Shown here piece after piece: positions 51,269 through 63,700 of a stretch of DNA of 64,000 nt. The stretch comes from Spirodela intermedia (Eukaryota > Streptophyta > Magnoliopsida > Alismatales > Araceae). The notes beneath the pieces were generated by a model. The model made no database searches. It was not told the DNA's origin and saw only the letters and a list, made by a program, of their open reading frames with translations. Each line of letters opens with the position of its first letter. Within the stretch, counting starts at the first letter, position 1. Where the stretch lies: NCBI GenBank assembly GCA_902729315.2, contig LR746277.1, forward strand, positions 3,043,001 to 3,107,000, given 5' to 3'. The position numbers were made by a program, and so were the translations under genes.

Positions 51269-54007
51269 TCAGAAATTCCGCGAGGACGATTCTCCAAATA
51301 CTGAAATAGTGATGGAAGGTATGTGCCGGATTTTGTGCCAGTCCTCTCCCTCTTTCCGAGCTCTAGAACAGAATTCAAGGGGCATATCCCACAGAGTGAG
51401 GTCCTTCAAAGCAGTCATGTATTGCAACCCTTCTGGCATGGCCAACTTCATGCAGCTGTAGATCTTCATGCTCCTCAGGCGGGGCGTGGCACCAGCCTCA
51501 GCCACCCACCTCTCTAACTCCTCCAATGAATACAGTACGAGGCACTGCAGCTTCGAGAACCCGCCAGGGGAGCAGATTATCTCGTTTCCTCTGTAGGACT
51601 GAGAACCAAGCAACAGATATGTGAGCTCAGGGAGGTTCTCGAGGGCCCCTATCAAGTTTTGACCCAGCCTAGTGCCAATTAGTGAGATTTCCATGAGATT
51701 GGGGGGCCACTGGTCGCCGGCAGAACTTGATTGCTGTGGCCTTGCCACTGTCCCTTCCAGCCATAAGACTTCAAGGGAAAAAAAGCTGGACGGTGTCCAT
51801 AGACAGGCTGGGATTGACCAGCCAGCCAAGCTCAACTTCTTGAGGCGGATCAACTTCGGTAGCGAAGACGACAGCGCGCGATGATGACAGCCTTCGATGC
51901 CAGTTAGTTGCAGCTCCCGGAGACTGGTCAGGGACCTTAGGCAGCTATCTATCCAGCTCCCGACCCGGACGACCTTGAGCACCTGCAAGTTTCTTAAGCC
52001 TGCGTCGATTATCTCCGGCTCCACTTCTGGGGGAACGTGGACGTGACGTAAGGCTTCGATCTTCCACACAGCTCTCGGTATCGTCTCGATCGGCGTGAAC
52101 AACAAGTCCAAGCACTGTAAATGACGAAGTTTCCCCACTGAAGATGGAAGACTCCTTATCCTTGTCCATCTCAAGCCCAAGAATCGAAGATGGATCAGGT
52201 TTCCAACTTGTTCTGGCAGTACGGCGAGTCGTGCCCCCTCTAGATCGATGACTCTGAGGAGTTTCAGCTCTGGAAAGGGAAAGCTTATAACCTGCCTCCA
52301 GTGGGCATTGAACCACAATAAAGTCCGCACTCTTCGTGTGGAGTTTAATTGGGAGACGTAGTCCACCGTTCCTTCCCCCCCCCCGTGAAGAGAAAGGCGC
52401 CGCACAGAGGAATCCAATCTGGAGGCGTCTCGGTTGTCTGGGAACCGGTGGCAAACGAGGAAACCCGCCTCCTTTGCCTCTGCAACTGTAAAATCGTGCA
52501 GCAGATCATGGATCCGGCAGTTTTGTGAACATTTTGCCTTATGTCTGAAGATGTGGTTGTCGTATTCAGGTTTCAGAACTATCACCATGCACCGCCGGGC
52601 AAGCTCCTCCAGGTAAAACTCTGCTGTTTCCTCGAGTGTTTCTCGCTCTCTTTGCTCGACGAAGCCCTCAGCGATCCACAATCGGATCAGCTTGTCCACT
52701 TCAATCTCGAAGTCCTCTGGAAGGGAACTGAAATAAAGGAAACACCACCTCAGGTGATGGGGCAAGTCGGCGTAGCTCAGCCCCAGTATATCCAAGCACA
52801 GACGGCCATCTTCGATGTTTTCCCAGACGATGGTCTCCGCGAGTCTCCTCCACTCCCGGAGTGACGGACCTTTCGTCGACAGAAGACCACCGAGCACCAC
52901 CAGCGCCAGAGGCAGGCCCTCGCATTTCCTGGCGATCTGTTTCCCGACTTCCCTCAACGATTCTGAACAGACTGTTTCGATATCATCAAGATTCGGGAAC
53001 GCCTTCTTGGAGAGGAGCTCCCAGCTCTCCTCCTGGGTTAGAAACCGCAGCTCGTAGAGATGGGTAGATGGGTCCGCAGCTCTGGCAACGTCGATGGAGC
53101 GGGTGGTGATCAGCACCCGGCTTCCGTTCTCGTCGTCTGGGAGATGCGGACTGAGGATTCTCCAAACCTCCTTGTCCCACAGGTCGTCCATAACGATCAA
53201 GTATTTCTTCATCCGGATAGTCTGGTAAAGCATCTCCTCACGCCTGGCCCTCTCCATTTTGTCGAGTTCCTCGTTTCCAAGCTCCGTGACCTGCCGAAGA
53301 AAGTCTCGAAGGAGATCCATAGCTGAGTACTGTTGGGAGACGACGATCCACATCGAGTGACTGAACTTGGCTCTTGCTTCATTGAAGACTCGTTTAGCAA
53401 GAGTAGTCTTCCCGAGGCCGCCCATCCCCACAATGGATATCACCGAACGCTTCTTCCTGCTCTCGTCCAACAGATGCTCGAGGATCCTGTTCTTCTCCTT
53501 ATCCATGCCGACCAGATCAGCATTTGCAGCATGGAGAACGACCCTCCTGCGTTCCCGAACTTTCTCATCGACTTGCCTCGCCTCTCCGCCCAGGTTCTGG
53601 ATTCCGTAGGTGTTTCTTCGGTCAATGATTTCGCGAATTTTAACCTTTATGGCCTCGATCTCCAAACCGAATTGATGGAGGACGATAAGGTCGCAGCGGA
53701 GGGGAAGGCAGCAAACAGTGGTCCGGATGAAGCCCTTGAGCCGTAGTCGCCTCCGCTGGGCATCCAGGACGAAGGACTCCACGAGGTCCTCCGCCCGATA
53801 AGCGATTTCCCTTACATCCCTCACCCAGTTCTTCACCCTTTCGTCCCCCTTGCTCCTCGCGTCGGCGTCTTTCAGGAAGCACTCCATCGCTCGGAGCTCG
53901 TCCATGATCCACTCCACCTGGTCTTTCACTTCGTGCAAGAAGACTGCTTCATCGATGAGGACGTCGCCGACCCGTTTCACGACGTAGCTCAGAACCGCTT
54001 CGGCCAT
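51269..54007 (-). CDS. CC-NB-ARC-LRR (RPM1-type) immune receptor, intact
   Basis: A single 912-codon frame without introns, from ATG at 54007 to TGA at 51269-51271. Residues 1-130 form an Rx-N-type coiled-coil domain. It opens MAEAVLSYVVKRVGDVLIDE, a close fit to the MADA N-terminal pattern, and has YRAEDLVESFVL at the EDVID position (about 69-80). NB-ARC: P-loop GMGGLGKTT (~193), kinase-2 YLIVMDDLWD (~268), RNBS-B NGSRVLITTR (~293), GLPLAL (~363), RNBS-D CFLYFSSLPED (~421), and IHD in CRIHDLLHDF (~498) in place of MHD. LRRs fill about 540-880 (LPEQVGNLIHLRFLGLR and others). CNLs of this type detect pathogen effectors and trigger cell-death immunity; the ligand cannot be told. The start is supported by the same ATG in the pseudogene and by matching leaders. 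Confidence 0.96.
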   Translation of the reverse strand: MAEAVLSYVVKRVGDVLIDEAVFLHEVKDQVEWIMDELRAMECFLKDADARSKGDERVKNWVRDVREIAYRAEDLVESFVLDAQRRRLRLKGFIRTTVCCLPLRCDLIVLHQFGLEIEAIKVKIREIIDRRNTYGIQNLGGEARQVDEKVRERRRVVLHAANADLVGMDKEKNRILEHLLDESRKKRSVISIVGMGGLGKTTLAKRVFNEARAKFSHSMWIVVSQQYSAMDLLRDFLRQVTELGNEELDKMERARREEMLYQTIRMKKYLIVMDDLWDKEVWRILSPHLPDDENGSRVLITTRSIDVARAADPSTHLYELRFLTQEESWELLSKKAFPNLDDIETVCSESLREVGKQIARKCEGLPLALVVLGGLLSTKGPSLREWRRLAETIVWENIEDGRLCLDILGLSYADLPHHLRWCFLYFSSLPEDFEIEVDKLIRLWIAEGFVEQRERETLEETAEFYLEELARRCMVIVLKPEYDNHIFRHKAKCSQNCRIHDLLHDFTVAEAKEAGFLVCHRFPDNRDASRLDSSVRRLSLHGGGEGTVDYVSQLNSTRRVRTLLWFNAHWRQVISFPFPELKLLRVIDLEGARLAVLPEQVGNLIHLRFLGLRWTRIRSLPSSVGKLRHLQCLDLLFTPIETIPRAVWKIEALRHVHVPPEVEPEIIDAGLRNLQVLKVVRVGSWIDSCLRSLTSLRELQLTGIEGCHHRALSSSLPKLIRLKKLSLAGWSIPACLWTPSSFFSLEVLWLEGTVARPQQSSSAGDQWPPNLMEISLIGTRLGQNLIGALENLPELTYLLLGSQSYRGNEIICSPGGFSKLQCLVLYSLEELERWVAEAGATPRLRSMKIYSCMKLAMPEGLQYMTALKDLTLWDMPLEFCSRARKEGEDWHKIRHIPSITISVFGESSSRNF

Positions 54008-55798
54008 CCTTCTTCTTCTCTCGCCGCCTCTCAGCCAGATCTGGTTTCCTCCCCTTCTCCTAGCGCCGTCATAGGATAAGACAACTTTTCGGGATAAAAA
54101 AATATGAAAAAACTACATTGTTACATCCACCCCACAAGTTACTACATGGGTTAAAAGCTAGGAAAATGTATAGAATAGGCCTCTTCCAAACGGTGGTCAA
54201 ATGAGTTCCATCTCATGAATTATCAAATGGGTTCCATACTAAGAGAAGATTCGAAAAATTTTAACTACATTAAACTATAAAATGGGGTCCATCACATAGA
54301 GTGTTAATTTAACTCTCAAAATAGTTTTTACTTAGTTAGCTAAACTTAATCTATTGAATAGGTTTCTGCTTAGAATGCTATCAAATGTCCTTTCACACCT
54401 AGTTCAAATGGGAAATCACATTAGCAGGTACCTAGTTCAAATGGGAAATCACAAAATAGTTCATCCATTCAGTCTTCTCAAGGTGCTGTAATCAGAATGT
54501 GCAATCCAACCAAATAGGTGAGCAATAATTATCCAAGAACTTGAGTGGGGCCTAAGTAGGCACATAGAATGAGCACATACATGTGTTGACAAGCATGCAG
54601 GCAATAGATACCCATCTGCACGCAAGTGCGACAGTAAATAGACCATCCACTCATGGGTGTCAGAATGGATGCTTCATTATTTGGAAACAAATAGCCGTTC
54701 TAGTGAATATGCTGGTTGATGGTGCTAGTGTCATGATGAGAGAGCAATAGGAGGAACATTAGAATGATGAATGAAAAAAAGAAGGTGATAGGAAGAACGA
54801 ATGAGTAGAGTGACAAAGATGAGGAGGTATGATTCATGAATAGGGGGAGAGGATGGAAGGGATACAAAAGATGAGGAGATCAAGGGTTCTCACCATAGGT
54901 ATGGGTCTTTCAACACAATTACCAACTAAAGCCAACGACTAGTATAATATTGAGAAATACATTATTCTTTAATAACCTAAACATAGTGATTGCTGCAATC
55001 AAATATTGCAATATTAGTTCTGAGAAGGCTGAAAGTGAAACCGAGTAAATAATATTATTTTATGTTTTTATTGAAATTTAGGTTATATATTAGTTTGCAC
55101 AAGTTAATGAATCAAAAAGTGAGTAGATCTAGGACAAACGAAATAAGAAATCTAATTTTATAATTAAACGGCACTTCATATCTACTTTACTCTCAAGAGA
55201 CCATTCAGGTGTTCCACTAGCCTCTTTATTATTAAAATTTAGGAATAAAACACAGTTTTAACTAGCTTCCTCTACAATCACAAATCCTAACGAGCTCATG
55301 ATTTCCGAATTATTTTTTATGATTCATAGCTACAAGTTGGCCATAGTATTCATTAAAACTCCATTTAGATTCATAGCTCTTTGTCTTCCAAAGCATTTGT
55401 AAAATATTTCTAAATTATGGCTATAGGTCACCGTCTACCATTAGGAATTATTTTTGTAAGAATATATAGATGAATTCTTATAAATTAATTATTCCTTGAG
55501 AATAGAGATGTAGACTATTGCGATAGAAGCTCGATTATAGAGACCCAATCTTAAAATTTTTGCTCCTTCATAGATCTAAAATTTTCATTCTAAAATATAT
55601 TGTGATACAAATATGGTTAATTATTTTATAGGTTACCATTTTCGTGTTTTCAAAGCTGAAATTATCAAAAGAATGCCCTTTAATGCTTGTTACAATAATT
55701 ACCAAAACATCCACTAAATAATTTCATTTTTCCACTACTCATACAACCTTAAATTTCTCCAAGATACATTACTGCAGCATTGGTCTCTTTCTTCAAAG
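54008..55798. other. upstream region of the intact CNL
   Basis: The first ~50 bp form a leader shared with the pseudogene. Further up it is AT-rich with no gene recognised. A 33-bp tandem duplication ('acctagttcaaatgggaaa') starts at 54397 and 54430. A purine-rich stretch lies at 54730-54870. No clear TATA box next to the leader. Confidence 0.5.
54397..54453. repeat. 33-bp tandem duplication
   Basis: 'acctagttcaaatgggaaa' plus 'tcaca' occurs twice, starting at 54397 and 54430. Confidence 0.9.
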
Positions 55799-58631
55799 TG
55801 AATCAAATCATGAGCCTATTTCCCTCCTAAGATAAGAAAAAGTATAATTCTGCAAGCTGTTATACTCAATCTCTCATGAGAATTTTCAAATAACTAGGAT
55901 ATGATATTTCAACTAACTTAATTGTTATGTGGGGTTATTTAAATAGGCAAAAATACAATTTGAAAGTCCCTTAAAATGTACAATAATTTCAACAGTGCTT
56001 TATAATATACTTAAAGCACTTTAAAACTTCTCTTTAAAATAATTTTCAAAAAAACATTTTAAAACATACTAAAAACTCAGTTCAAAACATAATAAGAGAT
56101 GGAAAATTAATTAACTAATCTCTAGCATGTTCCTCACATGTTTTATTAAGAGCCTGATCTGATATTAGACCTTTTAGGGTATTTTCATCTTTGTAACACA
56201 TATTTCAAGCTTTCACAATGTCAAGTTCACTAATTTTAGGCCACACAGATCAAATACTAATTGCCCCCTTCACTTTTCTATTAGTCATGTCCTTCATTAG
56301 ACTCCCCTGCCTAAATAAATTAGTTAGTCTACATCTGTGGCCATATAATATTTATCAATATAATCCACATTGAGGATCAAAAATGCGATCATCACCTTTA
56401 ACTTCTGATTATAGTTTCCTACTGAAATTTGTACATGATACAATGATTTTATCATCTACTTCAAGAACCTCTCTCTCTTGTACCTAATATACTATTTACA
56501 AATAGTTCTTCTAATTGAATGGATGTTTGACATAATGCCACAAGTTACCAAAAGCTTAGGTTGGCAGAACTCCAATGAGAGGAGGAGAAGTCACAGAAGT
56601 AAGTCTAGATGACAAGAGCAAGACTTGAAGGAGAGAAATAATGCATGGATAGTAGAAATACAAATGCCTAAGCATAGATGATGATGTTAGGAGAAGGTCC
56701 TTCCCAAGCTCAAGAAAAAATGGAGCTATTACTAGAAAATCAACTAGAATCGATAATAGCAGTGGGGCCAATTTGGTACTATGGCTAATTCCCACTCCTT
56801 TAATTTATCTTTTGAAATGTAATGAATAAAGTTACAGAAAGTATTGTTTACAAATTTTTCTTGAGAAGGTTAATAAAATCTCTAACAAAGATCAAATCTC
56901 ATTACTCCTTTTGTCCAACTAAAATTTTCGTTCTTCATAGAATAAATAATACGTATGAGTGTAGAACCGAATGTTTCAGAAATTTGTGGTCAAAATATGA
57001 CAATATATTGAAGCTATGAAATTTTTATCTAATTGGTATCCCTTGGCCATTTTTTGGAGCATACGAAATTTTTGGATAGAAATTATTCGGATGACTACAT
57101 ATTAAAAATAAAATATAAGGCCAGTCTTAAAGTTGCATTTATGAAAGCTATGTATATGTCATTCAATGGAAAAAACTCTTGAAACCTCTTTCAAATAAAT
57201 TATATGTTCTTCTATACCTTTATAACCAAACATATGGCCAAAACAAGAATTAAAAAACTTGTTGCAGAAATTAATTACACTCACTATTGTCATATTAGGT
57301 GAAGTAACCAATGCAAATGATTTGTAGATACTTGAAATTTTCATGAAAGAATGTTTCCATGTCTCACATGCATGTATTTGGGTTTCAAGATAACCAATGT
57401 CTAAATGAACTGTTGAGAAACGTTGGAACTATATATCATATCATAAAAACCTATATGTTAAAAATTATATCATTTATTTAGAGGATGTAATACATATGGA
57501 TTTGTAATTTTTTTTATCAACCTTTTCAATAGTATTTCTTCTATGTCTCATATGAATTTTCATGCTTTTCGACATTCATCCTGTCATATGGAAAATGAGG
57601 TAGGCTTGCAAGTGGAACTGAGTCATTATGCTCCTAACACCACATTAATGTGAATCTAAATAATTGGTAGGCTCAAAAAAATATTTTTTACCTATTTAAC
57701 AACGAAATCTGAAGTTTGTCTTCTCCTATCATTTCTCTTTATAACACTTTTTTCTTATTTTTATCTGAAATCTTAAAAGCTTATTTACTTTCAACTTATG
57801 TAACTTGGTTTTTCACTTTTGCACTCAGGTTACAAAAGTGACTTCCTTCATTAGGACTATAGTAATTGTCTTTCCATTTCTATAAAATATGTGTACATTA
57901 AAATCACAAGTAATTCCTAAAAAAAATTTGATAAGTATACATATCAACTACATAGCATTGAACTTCTTCTAGGTAACTTTTTGCAGTTGAAAATTTCACC
58001 AAGCATTTATGAGGATATGCAGCCTCTTAATCTTTAGCCTTAACTTTATTACCCATTTGAAGAAATAAAATTTTCATTACTATCACCATCAATAGTACTA
58101 TCACATTTTTTTGACTAACTACACATCTTACATCTTACTATGAAAAAATTATGATACTAGGGTTAATCAAATAGATAACTTGTATCACAATATCTAATGA
58201 AGTTTTTTCAACAAAAAATTTTCATTCAATGGGCGTTTATGTTTAGAGGATTTCACTTTATATCATTCTACCTGATATTTGAATATAAATGGCAAACTAC
58301 CAGTTTATTGAAATGTGTATCATATATATCTAGAGAGTTCTAACAAAAAAGTTATCAAAACCTTATATCATGCACACCAGATGTCATCAAAAGGTTTAAA
58401 TCATATTTTTCCGCATGCTACTTCACACAAACAAATCTCAAACTTAAAACCTTATCGTATCTCAATATTGATAAATCATTGATGAAATACAATTATGAAA
58501 TAATAAAAACAAAAAATTAAGAGTTAAGTAATTGAGGACCTTGAATCCATATGACACAAAGTTTCCTCAATTCTTGAATCTACAAGAATTAATTTGGATG
58601 ATCTTTGAATCCACAATGTATGGAGGCCTTA

Positions 58632-58650
58632 AACTTGGCCTTGATACCAA
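58632..58650 (-). promoter_or_regulatory. LTR3 primer-binding site (tRNA-Met-like)
   Basis: The minus strand reads TTGGTATCAAGGCCAAG just inside the LTR end ...GGTCACATCA, close to the TGGTATCAGAGCC used by many plant elements primed by initiator tRNA-Met. Confidence 0.6.
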
Positions 58651-59129
58651 ATGATGTGACCAAAGTTGTGTGAGGAAGAATTTATGTCCTTGTATCCACA
58701 AGACACAAAATTTCAATGTAAAAATCATTTTCTAATTCTACATAACTTAGAAACTTCAAGAATGTAATTTTATTTTGAATCTACAAGGGGATATCAAAGA
58801 AGAACATTCATACTAATTGAAAAATGAAGGAAGAGGTACAATACAAGGCCTTTGGATGCAAAATAGAATTAAAATATTAAAGTTATGAAAAACTGCTTCT
58901 TAATGTAGATTTTAGAACAGCACTTTAAAATAGATTCAACATATAATATAAAATAACTAATCTCTCAATTATTTATTACACATTTTATATGTGCTAATTT
59001 AGAATTTGGCCTTTTAGCATCTTGTCATCTTTGTAACCCATCTTTCAAGCTTCAAGAATATCAGATTCATTTATTTACAAGTACTTGGATCAAAAACTTT
59101 TTAGTCTGGTTCTTTTTGGAAGTGATGTC

Positions 59130-60738
59130 TGATAAGTCTTCATTATCATGAGTTAATAATTAGTAAATAATATAGTTTTAGTCTTAACTCATGATAAAGT
59201 TAAAGTGTGAAAAGTGGTTTACAGTTGAGTAATGTGAATTTTTGGGTAATTATATGATTTTATATGATTTTATATGATTTTTATAATCTTACTTTTGAGA
59301 TAAATGAAGGAAAAGAAATTAAAATAAAAATAACAAAATGGGGGGTACCCACTAGCCAATCGGGCCCGCAAGTAGGTCGGAAGCGTAGTCGAGTAGGAGC
59401 CGCGAGTAGAAGCTCGAGCAACTTGAACCGATGGGGGCACATGTCACCACTCTCCTTCCACGTCATTAGTGGCCAACCGACTATGGGGCAAGGAGTGGTC
59501 GTACACTCACGAGAAAAACACTTGATCGGAAATATAATATTATTATATATTCGCTAGAAACTTTGGCGCACAACCAATGTGGGACTAAACCCGCGTCACT
59601 TTTCCTAGAAAGGGCGGGCAACTGGCGTAGGTTCGAATCCTCTCAGAGCCAAAACTCATATTTTTTTATCTAATTATCATAACTTTCTTGCATATCACCG
59701 GTGAAGGATTAAGTAACCAGAATCACTGGATCATCGGCAAAAATCTCGTCTACGCGATTCGTGAAGCATTGTTACTAAAATTACTAAACAATTCGCAATA
59801 AAAGGATCACGAATCCATCAAGTAAAGCATCTCCGATTGATCGACGAACAAGCCATCGTTGGGAAGAGGATGATCCGCCAAGAGACGAGTCGTCACCTCT
59901 TGAGAGTGTACCAGATGTAATGAAGAGCCTCCTCTTGCTGCGCAGACCTAAGGATGAAGCTCCTTGACACGCGCCCCACCTCCATCTAGTTCCTCTCCGT
60001 TGAGTGACAGCTGCCGGAGAGCCACAAAGTTGTCGTTTTTCCGCTCTGCCGAGTGACAGCCGCTAGAGACGATTCAACGACCCATTTCATTAATCTCTAG
60101 ACTTCGCAAGAAGATCTAGAGATTACCCATGTCGTCTTTGTCCAAGGAGAGTCTTCGAGGCTATAGACACTACACAACGATCCTCCCGAATGCTCAAGAT
60201 TTCGGTGAATCGCCGCCGCGACGTCAAAACTTTGTTTTCCTACTTTCAACTTAATTTCTATTTCATTTAGTGATAATTTATTGATTTTAAATTTATCAAG
60301 ATATACTTCATTCTATTACGATTCTTCTCGCTTTTATAGATCTTAATTTGATCAATTAAATCGTCTATAATCACTTACGTAAGAATTGTCAGGTGGAACT
60401 CTATTTTCGCCCAATTTGCGTTCGTCGGGTGCTGACGTTATCCTGATGTCCACACCCTTATTTTTCTTTTTTATAAATTTTAAATATATTTACTTTTAAT
60501 TTCTTAGTAAAAAAATTATAAAAAATAGTATTCTTTGAGAAAAATTCTGAATAATTACCAGATATTATATTACATCCTTGTGAATGACTTAGAAAATTAT
60601 CACTCTTTTTGAAAGTTTTATTGAATTATACTTGATATATTTGTTCAGAAATACTTCTAAATATCTGAAAATTCATATTTTCTAGTTTTATAAATTTTAA
60701 ATTTGTGTGATTTACTATACAACGATTGAGTCACGTCA
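59130..60738 (+). mobile_element. solo LTR1 nested in LTR3
   Basis: TGATAAGTCTTC ... GAGTCACGTCA, 1609 bp, with ATGTC at 59125-59129 and 60739-60743. Same orientation as 41418-43029. It carries the box B-like motif at 59630-59640 and the TATA-like octamer at 59544-59551. Confidence 0.95.
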
Positions 60739-60751
60739 ATGTCCTATGTCA

Positions 60752-63700
60752 AATGCACATGAATCTTTGTTAAGGATTATTGTAACATATCATACATTCA
60801 ATGTTCATTTGATATATAGTAGTGTGAAATTTCTAATAATTTTTATTCATATTTACAATATCAGAATAAGGTCCCCAAGGTTAGCATTCACATGGCACAT
60901 GTAAATTTTAAACATAATAAAAAAGATGAAATGGTATAAAATGAAAGTAAAGCAAGTCTAATTCAAAACTCAATACCCAAAAAATTTAAGAAATTGAGAT
61001 AAATGTATAATATTTAGATGGTCAACTATTGTTCGGTCAACTATTTTCCTCTCCACTATTGTTCTCTCAACCATTCAATTATCCTTCTCTATAGATCATA
61101 CTTCTAAGTGTTTTCATGCTAAAGGTATTATGGCCCAGATAGCTTAGTGGATCCTAGATCTAGGAGCGGATCAGAACTGTTAGCATGAGAATGGCTGGGG
61201 ATCTATGCCACATGTCATCCATGGAGGCCTCACGTGTGAGACATAGGAAAGTAGTCTGTGGTATGGTGCCGAAGTGTCATGTGCATAGGTGTGTTAAGTG
61301 AATCCATGAACTTAGAAATTGAGGGCCTACATTGGTTTTTGGGAACCAAGGATGGCACTATACGGACGGAATGATAACATGTGCATGGAGGTGCAAAAGA
61401 TGAGGCAAATTGGGTGAAAATTGCATACAAAGTGTATTGGCCAGAACTCATAATAGATGTGAGAGTAAGGAGCATTCTGCATGCACAACTCTATCTTGTA
61501 GAATAGGAGAATGAGTCATGAGGTATTACAGTGTCTCAAATGAGGTAAATGTCCCCTATAAATAGTTGACAGATTGGACCTCTTGGGAGCAAGTCATCCT
61601 CCATGAGCTAAATAACACCTTTGAGGGTGTAAGAGCCTTACAAGTGTGAAGGGAGACTGCTTGGGCAATGGTGAAGGCATCTAAGTTTAACATGTGCCAT
61701 AAGAAGTGATTAAACTACTAACCTTGTCACAAGTTAACATAAGAACATGAAGGATTGAAGAATGGTCAAAGAGAGTTATGGAGGAGCAAATGACTACATG
61801 CTCAAACTCATTCAAGTTTATGGAGGAGCATTTTTGATCTAAGGTGTTGCAAGAGAGGTATTTTACCCAAGATAATTCAATAATGAGGCAAAGGATAAAG
61901 GGAGGCATGAGGTGCTAGAATCCCTTGTGACAAACATTGATTTATTAAAATAGTTTGTCAATAAGTGAGCTGCTAATGAGCAGCACAACGGATATCACTT
62001 TGATCATTTGTTAATAAAATGATCAAATATTAAATATTAATAAATTAAATTAAATTTTGGTGAATTCAAATCGTTCACATGGATGGTGGTCAATCTCAAA
62101 AATAATTATTTGTTTCAATTAATTCAATGAAAATAAAGAATAAAAGAAATTATCTATGTTTTGTTCTCCTTCAATGTCTGATAATGTTGTCACTAAGTTT
62201 ATGGTTTGAATTTCCCAAATTTAATATCTGCCTATGTTAAAAATTAATTGATGGCTCTAGACCTAAAAAGGTTTCCAGCATAACATCAAAGAAACTCATA
62301 CAAATAGAAGGAAAATAGAGGATGAATAATAAATCTTAAATCAAGAAAAATATAAGAGGAGATAGAAAATATGAATGTCGACAAGGTCTCCCTTCTAGTG
62401 GTGGCGTTTCCTTATAAAACTCAGGTAATCTATCAAATAAAATGTTTTCACAAAATCATAATGAAGTCAAATTTCATCAGAAAAATCAAAATCATAAGAA
62501 GAACAACTAGAAAAAAATAAATCAAAGTACAAACTTATCCCTATCTATCACCCAATAATTAAGGATTATTGCAACCGGAAATTAAACTATAAATTTATTG
62601 AAAAGAATGATAAAGACACAAATTAAAAGACCTAATCTTTTTTTTTTGGTCACTTAGATGATAGATTAAGTAAAAAAATAAAATAATAGAAATCGAATTC
62701 ACAAACATCCCCCATTACTCTACCTATGAGTCACCCAAAAGAGTGACCAAAAATGAACATAAATTGGTTGAAGAAGTGATAAAATATAGATTTAAAGCCC
62801 TAATCTCATTTTTTTATCTACACCTAGAAGACATACTAAGTAAAAACGAAAAATAAATACAATCAAAATAGAAATCGATTTTTTCCATTGCTCCACTCTT
62901 CTCTAGCTGTCACCTAGAGTGAACTCAGCTTGAAAGCTTCGAAATTTGATGTAATAACCTACTCTTGTTCATCTTAAAACCTCATTCCACCTTCCTCAGA
63001 GCTTTCTTTCAATCTTTGTGTAAAAAATCTCAAAAATCAGATTACTAAGTTCATTATTAACATATGTTGATATGACCCATAAACCCTTACCATGTCCTAC
63101 TAATGTGGCCATGAATCATTGTATTTTTACTAATTATTTTATTAATATATAAATTACTAAAAAGTTTCCTATCAATTTTAAATTTTTCTATCAACTTTAA
63201 CTTCACAATTAATTTCCTATCAATTTTAAATAATTCAAAAGATTATAAAGCTTAGATCAAAAGTATTAAATATAATATAAAAAATAAAAAATAAATTCAT
63301 CACATGTTTCCCAAAATCGTATTAACATGTTTTAACTTTAATAATTCATATTTTATATTTATTCATACAAAAATTACTTATGATGTAAAAGAAAACATTA
63401 TCAACAACTCGTCAAAAGGTCTATGATCTTGCAGCACGAGAAGTGAAAAAAATTCTTTAGGATTTGAACCGCTAATTTTTAAGTGATGCATATCGCAGAG
63501 TAAAAAGTCATAGGATAGTATGTTCCTCTCCAACAGCGGTAACTTTTGGTGACATACACAATTAGAAGATCAAGTTTGACCCCATGTCAAGTAGTGGGAC
63601 GACTTCATTTGAAACTTAAGAGTAACTCCTGCTTAGAAGAGTCATTTGGTGGTAAGGAATGACATACAATAACTGAAACATCCAACCTTACTGTGGGAAT

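Larger units (their letters stand above)
55799..60751 (-). mobile_element. non-coding LTR retrotransposon (family LTR3)
   Basis: Two similar segments (about 56020-56296 and 58860-59129 continuing at 60744) share 'taactaatctct', 'catctttgtaac' and 'tttcaagctt' in order, as LTRs would. A primer-binding site follows the right one and a G-rich tract (minus strand GGCAGGGGAGTC, 56300-56311) follows the left one. The 2.35-kb interior (56297-58651) shows no recognisable gag or pol. The right LTR carries a solo LTR1. The outer boundaries are approximate and no target duplication was found. Confidence 0.55.

Noticed and set aside
59600-59645. Functional tRNA gene in LTR1
   Set aside because: Only a T-arm-like motif is present; no A box, anticodon arm or full cloverleaf is seen.
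61130-61930. LTR of a further gypsy element
   Set aside because: The TATA-type sequence and composition are suggestive, but there are no paired copy, ends or target duplication.
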